From CAZTDU01 sp964617355 (GTDB lineage Bacteria > Pseudomonadota > Gammaproteobacteria > Burkholderiales > SG8-39), in assembly GCA_964617355.1 (NCBI GenBank), contig CAZTXP010000006.1, positions 1-64,000 on the forward strand: a stretch of DNA of 64,000 bases, given 5' to 3'. The translations under genes were made by a program, and so were the position numbers. This document shows positions 55,698-64,000 of this stretch, in pieces; the stretch's first letter is position 1; every line of letters starts with the position of its first letter. The notes beneath the pieces were generated by a model, which saw only the letters and a program-made list of their open reading frames with translations, had not been told where the DNA came from and did no database searches.

Positions 55698-56651
55698 TCA
55701 GCTCAATGCGTCGACGGCCGCTGCGAAGTCCTCGTCGCTTTCCTCGGCGGGGATGCTGCCGAGGTAGCTCGCGAACGCCGGCGGCTCGCCGGTGCGAAGG
55801 CGCATGCTCTTGCCGATGTCCACGCGCGCGACAGCCAGCGGCACCTGCCGGAAGAACGCATCGCTGTCCGTCGCGGGCGCGATGGCATCGGCATCGATGC
55901 GCAGCAATGAGCCCGAGGGGCGGAACACGCCGGAGCCTTCGCATACGACGTCCCGGTTGAACAGGGCGCGGAGTTCGTCGATCGGCTCCTCGCCTTCCCA
56001 GATCGCCGTAATGATCCCCTCGCTGCCGAGGTCCAGTTTCAGCACGCCTTGGCTGGCGCCCATCAGGTCCAGTCGGCCTGCCACGCGTACCCGGCGGGGG
56101 GTGGGCGTGACGCTTGCGAGTTCGCGGGCGGAGGTGACCACGTCTGCGTCGATCTGGCTGGGCCGGGCGAGCTTGGCGTCGGGGAGTGCGATGCGCGTGA
56201 GCTTGTCCTTCCCGAACAGTGTGCGGTAGCGGCCGATGCGATGCAGCAGTCCGGGATCGAAGCGGCTGCTCTCCATCCGGCGCGTGCCGACATCGCCCAG
56301 CGCTTCGCCCAGCAGCTCGAATGCGGTCTGGTCTGCGCGCGGCCCGTCGTCCCAGAGGCGCGTCTGCGAAAAGAGTTCCTCCGCTACTTCGCCGAATGGC
56401 GGTACTTCGAAGCGCAGGATGGTCGCGTCGTCGCGATCGGAGGCGTGGCCGACATAGCGGACGTCGGCGGCTGCGCTCAGCCCCTTTGGCATGCGCCCGC
56501 GTGCGCGGCTCGAATGCATGAACCCCATTCGCACGGCGTCTTGCAGCGTGGCGTGGAGGCTGGCGAGGACCGGCCCGATCAGCTCCGGACGCGGCTTGGC
56601 GCCAAGGCCGGCCGGGCCTTCGAGGCGAAACGTGCGTTCAACGGTGTGCAT
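55698..56651 (-). CDS. Uncharacterised protein paired with a PIN-domain gene
   Basis: 317 aa, ATG 56649-56651 after a GGGGGA stretch. It is soluble, with no signal or membrane segment. The N-terminal half is alpha/beta (FRLEGPAGLGAKPRPELIGPVLASLHATL; ILRFEVPPFGEV). The middle is a likely beta region around RVRVAGRLDLMGASQGVLKLDLGSEG. The C-terminus is acidic (EESDEDFAAAVDAL). I recognise no family. Its tight linkage to a PIN gene suggests an antitoxin or sensor role, an inference only. Confidence 0.75.
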   Translation of the reverse strand: MHTVERTFRLEGPAGLGAKPRPELIGPVLASLHATLQDAVRMGFMHSSRARGRMPKGLSAAADVRYVGHASDRDDATILRFEVPPFGEVAEELFSQTRLWDDGPRADQTAFELLGEALGDVGTRRMESSRFDPGLLHRIGRYRTLFGKDKLTRIALPDAKLARPSQIDADVVTSARELASVTPTPRRVRVAGRLDLMGASQGVLKLDLGSEGIITAIWEGEEPIDELRALFNRDVVCEGSGVFRPSGSLLRIDADAIAPATDSDAFFRQVPLAVARVDIGKSMRLRTGEPPAFASYLGSIPAEESDEDFAAAVDALS

Positions 56652-56887
56652 GAAGGTGTCCCCCTGCGCTACGGCATGTGCTGCGGACGGTGGCTCGCCG
56701 GACGCCGAATTCTACGATTGCAGCGCTCGGGCTGGTGAAGTTGATTGTCTCCAGAATCGAGATTGCCGTCTGCTTGCGCCTTATTCGTGAATACGCAACT
56801 CCGCCACTTCCATTCGGACCACCGGCGTTCAGGGCGCGTCGCACGCAGGAAGGTTACTCCGACCCCATATACCTGCGCCAAGTTGCC
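56652..56887. other. 236-bp intergenic region inside the defence island
   Basis: It lies between the start of the 317-aa gene and the stop of the CD-NTase gene, both on the minus strand. It is visibly richer in A and T than the restriction genes. It probably holds the promoter for the 55241-56651 pair; no convincing hexamers or terminator hairpin were found. Confidence 0.5.
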
Positions 56888-58450
56888 CTACGAGATCGTG
56901 ACAATGAACGGCTCGCTTCTGGCAACGCAAGTTCCATTCTTTACGACGAGGCATTCGATACTGTGGGTGCCGCGATATTCGGTCGATTCCTTTCGAACGA
57001 GCCCCGCCGCATTCGCCACCGCCGGCTCAAACCCGCCACGTAGTCCGCCCTTAGCCTCCGCTTCACGCCCCGTATTCACCACTTGCCAGTAGACGCTGTA
57101 GGGGGGCTGGATGTTGGTCTGCGCCTCGAATCTCAAGTCGCCCCCCTTCTTGAGCGGCATCCCATCGCTCTTAATTGCATGAGTCTTGCCGCGTTGCGTG
57201 TAGGTTGCACGCGCAATTTGAATCGTGCCTTGTATCGACATCGGCCAACGGGGTGCGATCTTATGTGGGGCACCGAGGACACGGCGGAGTAGCGACCCCA
57301 CTGCTGCCACGCCAGACTTGGCCGTAGTGATCAGTCCCTTCGGTCGGCGTATCTCGACTGCCGATTCCACAAGGTTGCGTCCGATACTTGGTGCAAGCGA
57401 ATCGGAAAATGCGTCTAGGTCGCCGGCCTGGCCAGCGGCAGAGAAATCGGCGCGCGCCTGTCGGAGCCAAGAAGAGAAAGCCTCCCGTCTTTCCGGATAC
57501 GTGACCCAGCGGTCGGCAAAGTTCTCACGCGGGTCGGTCGGGTTCGGAATCCATGCCACCCCATCCGGGTAAGAAATAAATCGATCCATGCGGCCAAGTA
57601 TTCCGAACAGCGCAGCGCCAACGGTCTCCTCTTGCCCGTACGCATGGGCGGCTAGAGTCGTCAGAATTATCGATATTGGTCGATTGTCTGGGTCATCCGC
57701 GAATTGGATATCGCGGTGCCGCTTCAGGATCTGAATGGCGCTCTGTAGCGGTGTCTTGACCCTATAGGCGGGAATTTCCTCCACGTTGGCGCGCTTCTCG
57801 AGAAGTGCGAGTTCCGAGCGGCGCCGTTCAAAGGCGACCTTGGTGCGATCAAGGAACCAGTTCGCATAGCCCACGGGATTGCTTCCCGGCCACTCCTCGG
57901 TTCGTAGGCGAAAGTGCGGATGTTCCCGGTCGGTGATGGCTATCGCAGTGTCGGCCCATTGGTTCTTTCCGGTTCGAGCCTCGATCAGCCTCTTCTGAAA
58001 TGCTGCATCGGGAACGGAAGGAATTACGTCCATGTGAAACTGCGCTCCATCCGCGTAATTCAGCGTCCAGCAACGTCGCGACTCGCTGACCTTCTGCATG
58101 GACCGTGATTTCGCGTAGTCGGCAACCTCCTGTCCAACTAATGCCTTCAATTCCGCCTGGGTTACGCCCGATTTCGAGATGGGAATCTCGCAAACTACAT
58201 CCAGGTCATACTCCTCACCTTCGTTCAAGGGCTTGATCACGGTGCCAAGTCTGAAGGAACCCTGCGGATAGATCTCCGTCTCGAAGTTCGCGAGACGTGA
58301 TTCCGATCGCTTGAGCCATTCAGCCAGCGACTTATAGCTGCGCTCCGCTGCTTGATACCGGCTATCCGGGATTTCGAGCGACTTGGCGACTTCATCTAAA
58401 AGGCCGGCTGCTAGCGAGGTTGGTTCCGACAAGGAATTGAACTCGCTCAC
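56888..58450 (-). CDS. CBASS CD-NTase (cyclic oligonucleotide synthase) with C-terminal sensor-like domain
   Basis: 520 aa. The nucleotidyltransferase site is complete: G64-S65 in YPQGSFRLGT, D82 and D84 in EEYDLDVV, and D141 in QFHMDVIP. The helical second lobe includes TPLQSAIQILKRHRD. The last 110 residues (PPYSVYWQVVNTGREAEAKGGLRGGFE... IECLVVKNGTC) resemble the AGS-C/SMODS-associated beta-sandwich domain. On phage infection such enzymes make a cyclic di- or trinucleotide that switches on the effector. It starts 2 nt after capV. The AT-richer sequence suggests separate acquisition. Confidence 0.92.
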   Translation of the reverse strand: MSEFNSLSEPTSLAAGLLDEVAKSLEIPDSRYQAAERSYKSLAEWLKRSESRLANFETEIYPQGSFRLGTVIKPLNEGEEYDLDVVCEIPISKSGVTQAELKALVGQEVADYAKSRSMQKVSESRRCWTLNYADGAQFHMDVIPSVPDAAFQKRLIEARTGKNQWADTAIAITDREHPHFRLRTEEWPGSNPVGYANWFLDRTKVAFERRRSELALLEKRANVEEIPAYRVKTPLQSAIQILKRHRDIQFADDPDNRPISIILTTLAAHAYGQEETVGAALFGILGRMDRFISYPDGVAWIPNPTDPRENFADRWVTYPERREAFSSWLRQARADFSAAGQAGDLDAFSDSLAPSIGRNLVESAVEIRRPKGLITTAKSGVAAVGSLLRRVLGAPHKIAPRWPMSIQGTIQIARATYTQRGKTHAIKSDGMPLKKGGDLRFEAQTNIQPPYSVYWQVVNTGREAEAKGGLRGGFEPAVANAAGLVRKESTEYRGTHSIECLVVKNGTCVARSEPFIVTIS

Positions 58451-58452
58451 GG

Positions 58453-59355
58453 CTATCTCCCTTCATCCAACCACGCACGAATTCGCGGGCTTGCGTGCGT
58501 GAAATCGTGATCCGCCTTTGTTAGGAGCATGTCCTTCATCTTCGGGTCGTCAAGCGGCAGGGGAGAGTCGGATTGAAAATCAATGCGAACTAATTGCGCG
58601 GGATCTAGCAACAGCGACACGACGTTTGTTGCCGTTGTTGTCTGCAGATTGAGAAGCATTGAAATGAACTGCTTTATTCCCCAGCCACACAAAAATCCCC
58701 AGTCCGTCTCGTGCTCCCTAAACTCGTAGAAATTCTTGCTGCTGCCCGTTCCAATGGAGAGCAAACGGATTGACTCCCTCGGCGCTGAGAGTCGCGTCAT
58801 GGCTTCCGTGAGCGCGACGAGGGATGGGTTGTTTGCCCATAAACCGCCGTCAGCTAGTAGGTACTCGTCGACCCTGGTCGGTGCGAAGTACAAGGGTGCG
58901 CTACAGGAAGCCAGTATCGCGTCTACAAGCGGTACTTCGGGATCCCGAGTAAAGCTTGGGTCGTAGTTGGACTTGATCGGATGAACCGTCCCATTTCCGA
59001 TGTCCGTAGCTGGAATCAGGAGTCTTGTCTTCGCATTCCTTAGGAGGAAATTTCCGAATACTGACTTAAGTGCCTTGCGCAAGGGCTCTTTGTCGTACTT
59101 GGGCTTTCGCTGACCTCCGAGCGCACTGATCCTTCCTTCAAAAATTTCCTTTCCGTGTGCAACGTATAGATTGCAGATGACATCGGGGGAAAGCCCGATG
59201 GCAAGCGCGCCGGCAACAATTGATCCTGTGCTTGTGCCAGCGATTAAATCGAAATCCTTCCAAAACGAAACGCCGAATTCGGCTTCAATGCGCTTGAGAA
59301 TATGCGCAGAGTACAGACCCCGAAACCCTCCGCCATCAATTGTCAGTACTCGCAT
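58453..59355 (-). CDS. capV: CapV-type patatin-like phospholipase, CBASS effector
   Basis: 300 aa. The patatin motifs are intact: oxyanion loop GGGFRG (8-13), nucleophile Ser42 in GTSTG, and the dyad Asp169 in DGGLW. In CBASS these phospholipases are allosterically activated by the cyclic nucleotide and degrade the inner membrane, killing the infected cell. The order capV then CD-NTase with a 2-nt gap is the type I CBASS arrangement. No cap2 or cap3 genes are present. Confidence 0.92.
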   Translation of the reverse strand: MRVLTIDGGGFRGLYSAHILKRIEAEFGVSFWKDFDLIAGTSTGSIVAGALAIGLSPDVICNLYVAHGKEIFEGRISALGGQRKPKYDKEPLRKALKSVFGNFLLRNAKTRLLIPATDIGNGTVHPIKSNYDPSFTRDPEVPLVDAILASCSAPLYFAPTRVDEYLLADGGLWANNPSLVALTEAMTRLSAPRESIRLLSIGTGSSKNFYEFREHETDWGFLCGWGIKQFISMLLNLQTTTATNVVSLLLDPAQLVRIDFQSDSPLPLDDPKMKDMLLTKADHDFTHASPRIRAWLDEGR

Positions 59356-59619
59356 GGTGGCACCTCTATTTGCAGTCGGCTAGTCTTGCCGCGATGGCAA
59401 TGCAGCGTAATCTTGCGATGCAGTTCATCCCGATCTGCTGGCTTCGTGCATACTTGCTGGCGACTTCGGATTGCTCGGCGCTTTTTAGCGAGTGGGGCTC
59501 ATCATTGGTCTTGATCGCAGAGGGGTGTGTGCTGTTCCTCTAGCGATCCCGGCCATGGATGGGCTTCAGGAATTGCTTCGTGTACGTGCCGCATACGGCT
59601 TTCACGCACCAAACGTCGC
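59356..59619. other. 264-bp intergenic region between capV and hsdS
   Basis: A-T-richer than the flanking hsd genes. Overlapping short frames here have no ribosome site or family match. It most likely carries the promoter and leader of the capV operon; GAGGTG five bases before the capV ATG is the ribosome site. No terminator hairpin for hsdS was found. Confidence 0.5.
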
Positions 59620-60886
59620 TCATTGAACGGGCTCCTCGCTCTGCTTCAGGGCTTCTGGGACGCGGATTTCGCCGGAGATCAGCTTCGGCAGAAGAGTGTC
59701 GCGCGTCGCGGCAAGCGTGCGGTTCTCTTCAATCATCGCTTCTTGTCGCAGCCTCACGCTTCGCGCGAACGCGGTGAATCGGTCGACCAGATCCTTCGGC
59801 GGAATGGCGAATTCCGGGAGTTGCAGTCCGTCCATCGAGAGCATGTTTACCGTCGTGCCGTTCGCGTACCCGCTAACGGTGTCATGCATCGTGCGCGAGT
59901 TGAGCAGGTGACAGAGATATTCGGCGGTGAGGTGGCAATCGGTTTTCGGCCGAACGCGGTAGAGGTGATGGCTGAAGAGGCTCGGCTCGGCGAATCGCTC
60001 TGGCACGATCGCTGCGTAGCCGATCAGCAGGCGGTCGTGGCCTTGCTCAGTGTTGGCGACGATTAGATCGCCCGCGCGGACCAGATGCTGCGACTTGAAT
60101 TCGCCGTTGTAGTGTTTGATGCCGTCGTGCTTGTAGCCTCCGCCCTCGTAGATCGAATTCAGGTTGTGCATGGGCACGCCAGTATCGGTGAGGCCATCGC
60201 CCTTGTAGGAGAGCCCGCGGGCAACGTCAACGCAATCGAGTAAAGCTTGCGTCGACCAGTTTCCGGCGCGTTCGCCATCCAGGAACCACGACTTGAATAG
60301 CGCCCGCGCCATCGCCTCCAGCGTCTCGTTCATCCGCCGGTTCACTTCGATCTTGTCGTCCAGTGTGCCTAGGATGTGGGCGATCGCACGCTGCTCACGG
60401 ATTGCAGGAAAGACTACTGGAAGGTCAAGTTGCGATGTGATTCCGAGATAGGAGCGTGTCGAGCCTTTGTGGCCCCATGAATCAAAGAGCTGCTGGAACT
60501 CCGGGCTGTCGAAATAGTGCTTTAGATAGCGTGCCGAAAGCACTCCGTGGTCCTTGACTCGGTAGTAGGTAACTTGCGGCGTCAGCATCACGAACGGCGT
60601 TTCAAGCTTGTCTATGAAAGCCGTTCGACCCATTGTTGCCTTATGAGAAATTAGGACATCGCCCTGCTTCGCAAAGCCTTTTCGCAATGAGCGTGCTTGA
60701 GCATCAGTGATAAATGTGCAATTCCTCGTGTCAACGCGCCCTCCGACAATGTCGGATGCCATTACGAAAGGGATACCCGAACTCACGAAGTCACTAGCCT
60801 TTGGGTGTATCTCTCCATGATTGCCATCGAGCGGTCGATCCAGCACGCCCTCTGAAACGAGTTGGCGCACAGTTGTTGAGCGCCTC

Positions 60887-60897
<11 letters not shown>
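59620..60897 (-). CDS. hsdS: Type I restriction-modification specificity subunit S
   Basis: 425 aa. Two target-recognition domains (residues about 1-150 and 195-360) are each followed by a conserved helical spacer: PAIREQRAIAHILGTLDDKIEVNRRMNETLEAMARALFKSW and PPKDLVDRFTAFARSVRLRQEAMIEENRTLAATRDTLLPKLISGEI. It determines the bipartite DNA site. Its start overlaps the hsdM stop by 11 nt. The recognition sequence cannot be predicted from this. Confidence 0.93.
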
Positions 60898-62443
<1,546 letters not shown>

Positions 62444-62522
62444 GCCTCGATTCTGCAACAGGCGCTGGCTCGCAGGATGAGCCTCGGTGCGTTTTCACAC
62501 CCGGGGCCTGAGACAATGCGCC

Positions 62523-63257
62523 ATGGACGAAAAGCCGAGGCTGTCGAAGCTGATGGGCGAGCGCGGGCTGTGCTCGCGCCGCGAGGCGGACGAATGGATC
62601 GCCAACGGCTGGGTGAAGGTCGACGGCGTGGCCGTGGACACGCTCGGCGTGCGGGTGCGGCCGGACTGCGTGATCGAGGTGGCGGAAGCCGCCAAGCGAG
62701 TGCAGGGCGGGCGCGTCACGGTGCTCCTGCACAAGCCGGTAGGCTTCGTCTCCGGGCAGGCCGAGGACGGCTACCGGCCGGCCTACACGCTGGTGACGCG
62801 CGAGAATCGCTGGAACGAGGACCCGGCGCAGCAGAAGTTCCTGCCGGCGCACCTGAAGAACCTCGCGCCCGCGGGGCGCCTGGACATCGATTCGACCGGG
62901 CTGCTGGTGCTGACGCAGGACGGCCGCGTGGCGAAGAAGCTGATCGGCGAGGACTCGACCATCGAGAAGGAGTACCTCGTGCGCGTGATCGGCAAGCTCG
63001 ACGCCGCGGGCCTCGCGAAGCTGAACCACGGGCTGGAACTCGACGGCCGGCCGCTGAAGCCGGCCAAGGTGTCGTGGCAGAACGAGGATCAACTCCGCTT
63101 CGCGCTGCGCGAAGGCCGCAAGCGCCAGATCCGCCGCATGTGCGAACTGGTGGGGCTGAAGGTCGTCGGCCTGAAGCGCATCCGCATCGGCAGCGTGAAG
63201 CTCGGCGGCCTGCCGCCGGGGAAGTGGCGCTACCTCGGGCCGATGGAGAAGTTCTAG
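62523..63257 (+). CDS. RluB/RluF-type 23S rRNA pseudouridine synthase
   Basis: 244 aa from ATG 62523. An N-terminal S4 RNA-binding domain (RLSKLMGERGLCSRREADEWIANGWVKVDG) is followed by LHKPVGFVSG, the catalytic Asp motif AGRLDIDSTGLLVLT and EGRKRQIRRMCELVG, all diagnostic of the RsuA/RluB/E/F group. It modifies a uridine in rRNA. The S4 layout points to RluF or RluB rather than RluE. GACAAT ends 5 nt before the start, hinting at a leaderless transcript. Confidence 0.9.
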   Translation: MDEKPRLSKLMGERGLCSRREADEWIANGWVKVDGVAVDTLGVRVRPDCVIEVAEAAKRVQGGRVTVLLHKPVGFVSGQAEDGYRPAYTLVTRENRWNEDPAQQKFLPAHLKNLAPAGRLDIDSTGLLVLTQDGRVAKKLIGEDSTIEKEYLVRVIGKLDAAGLAKLNHGLELDGRPLKPAKVSWQNEDQLRFALREGRKRQIRRMCELVGLKVVGLKRIRIGSVKLGGLPPGKWRYLGPMEKF

Positions 63258-63260
63258 GCT

Positions 63261-64000
63261 TCAGCCTTGCTGCATGACGCGGTAGCGACCCAGTTCGAAA
63301 TCGTCGCCCGCGTCCACCAGCTCGATCGGGATCAGCAGGTACTGGCGGCCGTCGAACTCCATGACCGGGCTGACCTGCTGGCTGTAGCTGCCCTCCGGCA
63401 CGCAGAGCAGCGCCTCGGCGCCGAGCGCGCGGCCGTCGTTCATCAAGAGCGCCCGGTCGGTGCCCATCTTCGCGACCTTCACCGGGAAGGTCTCCTTCGC
63501 GTGCGTGCGCACGCCGATGTTCATCTGGTCGGCGCGCGCGCGCCAGCAGCGGCGGATCACGCCGCCGGTGCGCGCGCCGCTGCCGCCCTCGACCTGCACG
63601 GCCACCAGCTTGCCGACCCGCAGCCAGTCGGACTTCGGCGACGACAGCACCGCGCCGATGCCGCCGGCGCTGATGTTCTCGGTGACCCAGCTCTCGGGCG
63701 CGGCCTCGCTGTTGGCGGCGTCCTGCACCCACGCGAGCACGCTCGAGAAGCCGTTCACCACCGTGATGCGGTGCTTCACCGGGTAGCGCTCGTGCTGGCG
63801 CACCTGCGGCGTCGCGGACCAGCAGCCCTTGAGGTGCTTCAACACCGTGCGCACGCGCGCCGGATCGACGCCTTCGCCGAGGCCGAGGTCGGAAGGCACG
63901 CCGCCGCGCTCGGCGATGCGCAGGTACTCGTCGAGCTTCGCCTCGGCCTGCGCGGCCGAGAAGTAGCGCAGGCCCGGCTTCGGCGCGGGCGGCTCGGCCA
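63261..64000 (-). CDS. PilZ-like domain protein (partial at right edge)
   Basis: The frame is open to the right edge; a GTG at 63897-63899 is internal, since the upstream residues (LRYFSAAQAEAKLDEYLRIAERGG) form a convincing helix in frame. About 246 residues are visible. The segment QHERYPVKHRITVVNGF, ENISAGGIGAVL and MNIGVRTHAKETFPV has the shape of PilZ domains (c-di-GMP-binding: R-x-x-x-R and S-x-G-G-x-G). The first motif is only partial. The last 45 residues are a separate beta segment. It is convergent with the pseudouridine synthase gene, 3 nt apart. Confidence 0.65.
   Translation of the reverse strand, partial: AEPPAPKPGLRYFSAAQAEAKLDEYLRIAERGGVPSDLGLGEGVDPARVRTVLKHLKGCWSATPQVRQHERYPVKHRITVVNGFSSVLAWVQDAANSEAAPESWVTENISAGGIGAVLSSPKSDWLRVGKLVAVQVEGGSGARTGGVIRRCWRARADQMNIGVRTHAKETFPVKVAKMGTDRALLMNDGRALGAEALLCVPEGSYSQQVSPVMEFDGRQYLLIPIELVDAGDDFELGRYRVMQQG

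Noticed and set aside
59302..59620. Small plus-strand frames between capV and hsdS as possible CBASS accessory genes
   Set aside because: They overlap each other, lack ribosome sites and resemble no Cap protein; the region fits a promoter and leader.

Overview
The window is very GC-rich, almost wall-to-wall coding, and reads like a chromosome segment of a betaproteobacterium (Burkholderiales-like). The evidence is three Bug/TctC-type solute-binding proteins without their own permeases, two TRAP-type binding proteins, RidA, MmgE/PrpD and DUF1028 accessory catabolic genes, and type IV pilus-like genes. No rRNA, tRNA, CRISPR array or insertion sequence was recognised. No gene-free stretch exceeds 300 bases; the longest are about 236 and 264 bases, both in the defence island.

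Region by region. (1) 1-3568: C-terminal part of a giant repetitive secreted adhesin of the filamentous-haemagglutinin/two-partner-secretion type. (2) 3572-8452, minus: a five-gene catabolic operon (Bug binding protein, gentisate-dioxygenase-like cupin, alpha/beta hydrolase, transglutaminase-like protein, glycerate 2-kinase). (3) 8511-10750: SnoaL-like protein, thiolase-like protein without the usual nucleophilic cysteine, and its DUF35 zinc-ribbon partner. (4) 10834-12695: small exported proteins and a strong intrinsic terminator. (5) 12696-17322: amidohydrolase plus arginase-fold protein, MmgE/PrpD protein and two RidA proteins. (6) 17373-24504: DUF1028 gene followed by a complete oligopeptide-type ABC importer and an M20 peptidase, tightly overlapped. 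(7) 24508-36532: two indolepyruvate:ferredoxin oxidoreductase alpha genes, only one with a beta partner, and between them a Bug protein/SDR pair, a membrane protein, a selenoprotein gene, an RDD-pilin fusion and an MFS transporter. (8) 36610-44086: sterol-desaturase-like hydroxylase, SDR, an uptake operon (TRAP binding protein, RidA, Bug protein, Asp/Glu racemase-type isomerase) and an M13 metallopeptidase. (9) 44121-47919, minus: a compact pilus-like operon: GspE/PilB-type ATPase with a receiver-like tail, a prepilin with a long repetitive tail, and a small membrane protein. (10) 48071-52084: META lipoprotein, exported beta-sandwich protein, TRAP transporter DctP-DctQ-DctM. (11) 52114-62443, minus: a defence island in which hsdM-hsdS and hsdR of a type I restriction system are separated by a two-gene CBASS (capV and a CD-NTase) and by an unknown gene plus a PIN-domain gene. 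(12) 62523-64000: 23S rRNA pseudouridine synthase and a PilZ-like protein cut by the window edge.

The most striking item is at 31047-32159 on the minus strand. What looks like two adjacent open frames is one gene with an in-frame TGA exactly where the second cysteine of an AhpD-type E-x11-C-x2-C-x3-H signature is expected (giving C-P-Y-U). A perfect 7-bp hairpin with loop CGUGA lies 17 nt downstream, as a bacterial SECIS element should. This is best read as an AhpD-related selenoprotein. Second in interest are the CBASS/type I restriction island with its uncharacterised 317-aa protein, and the pilin whose tail carries three different families of short repeats.
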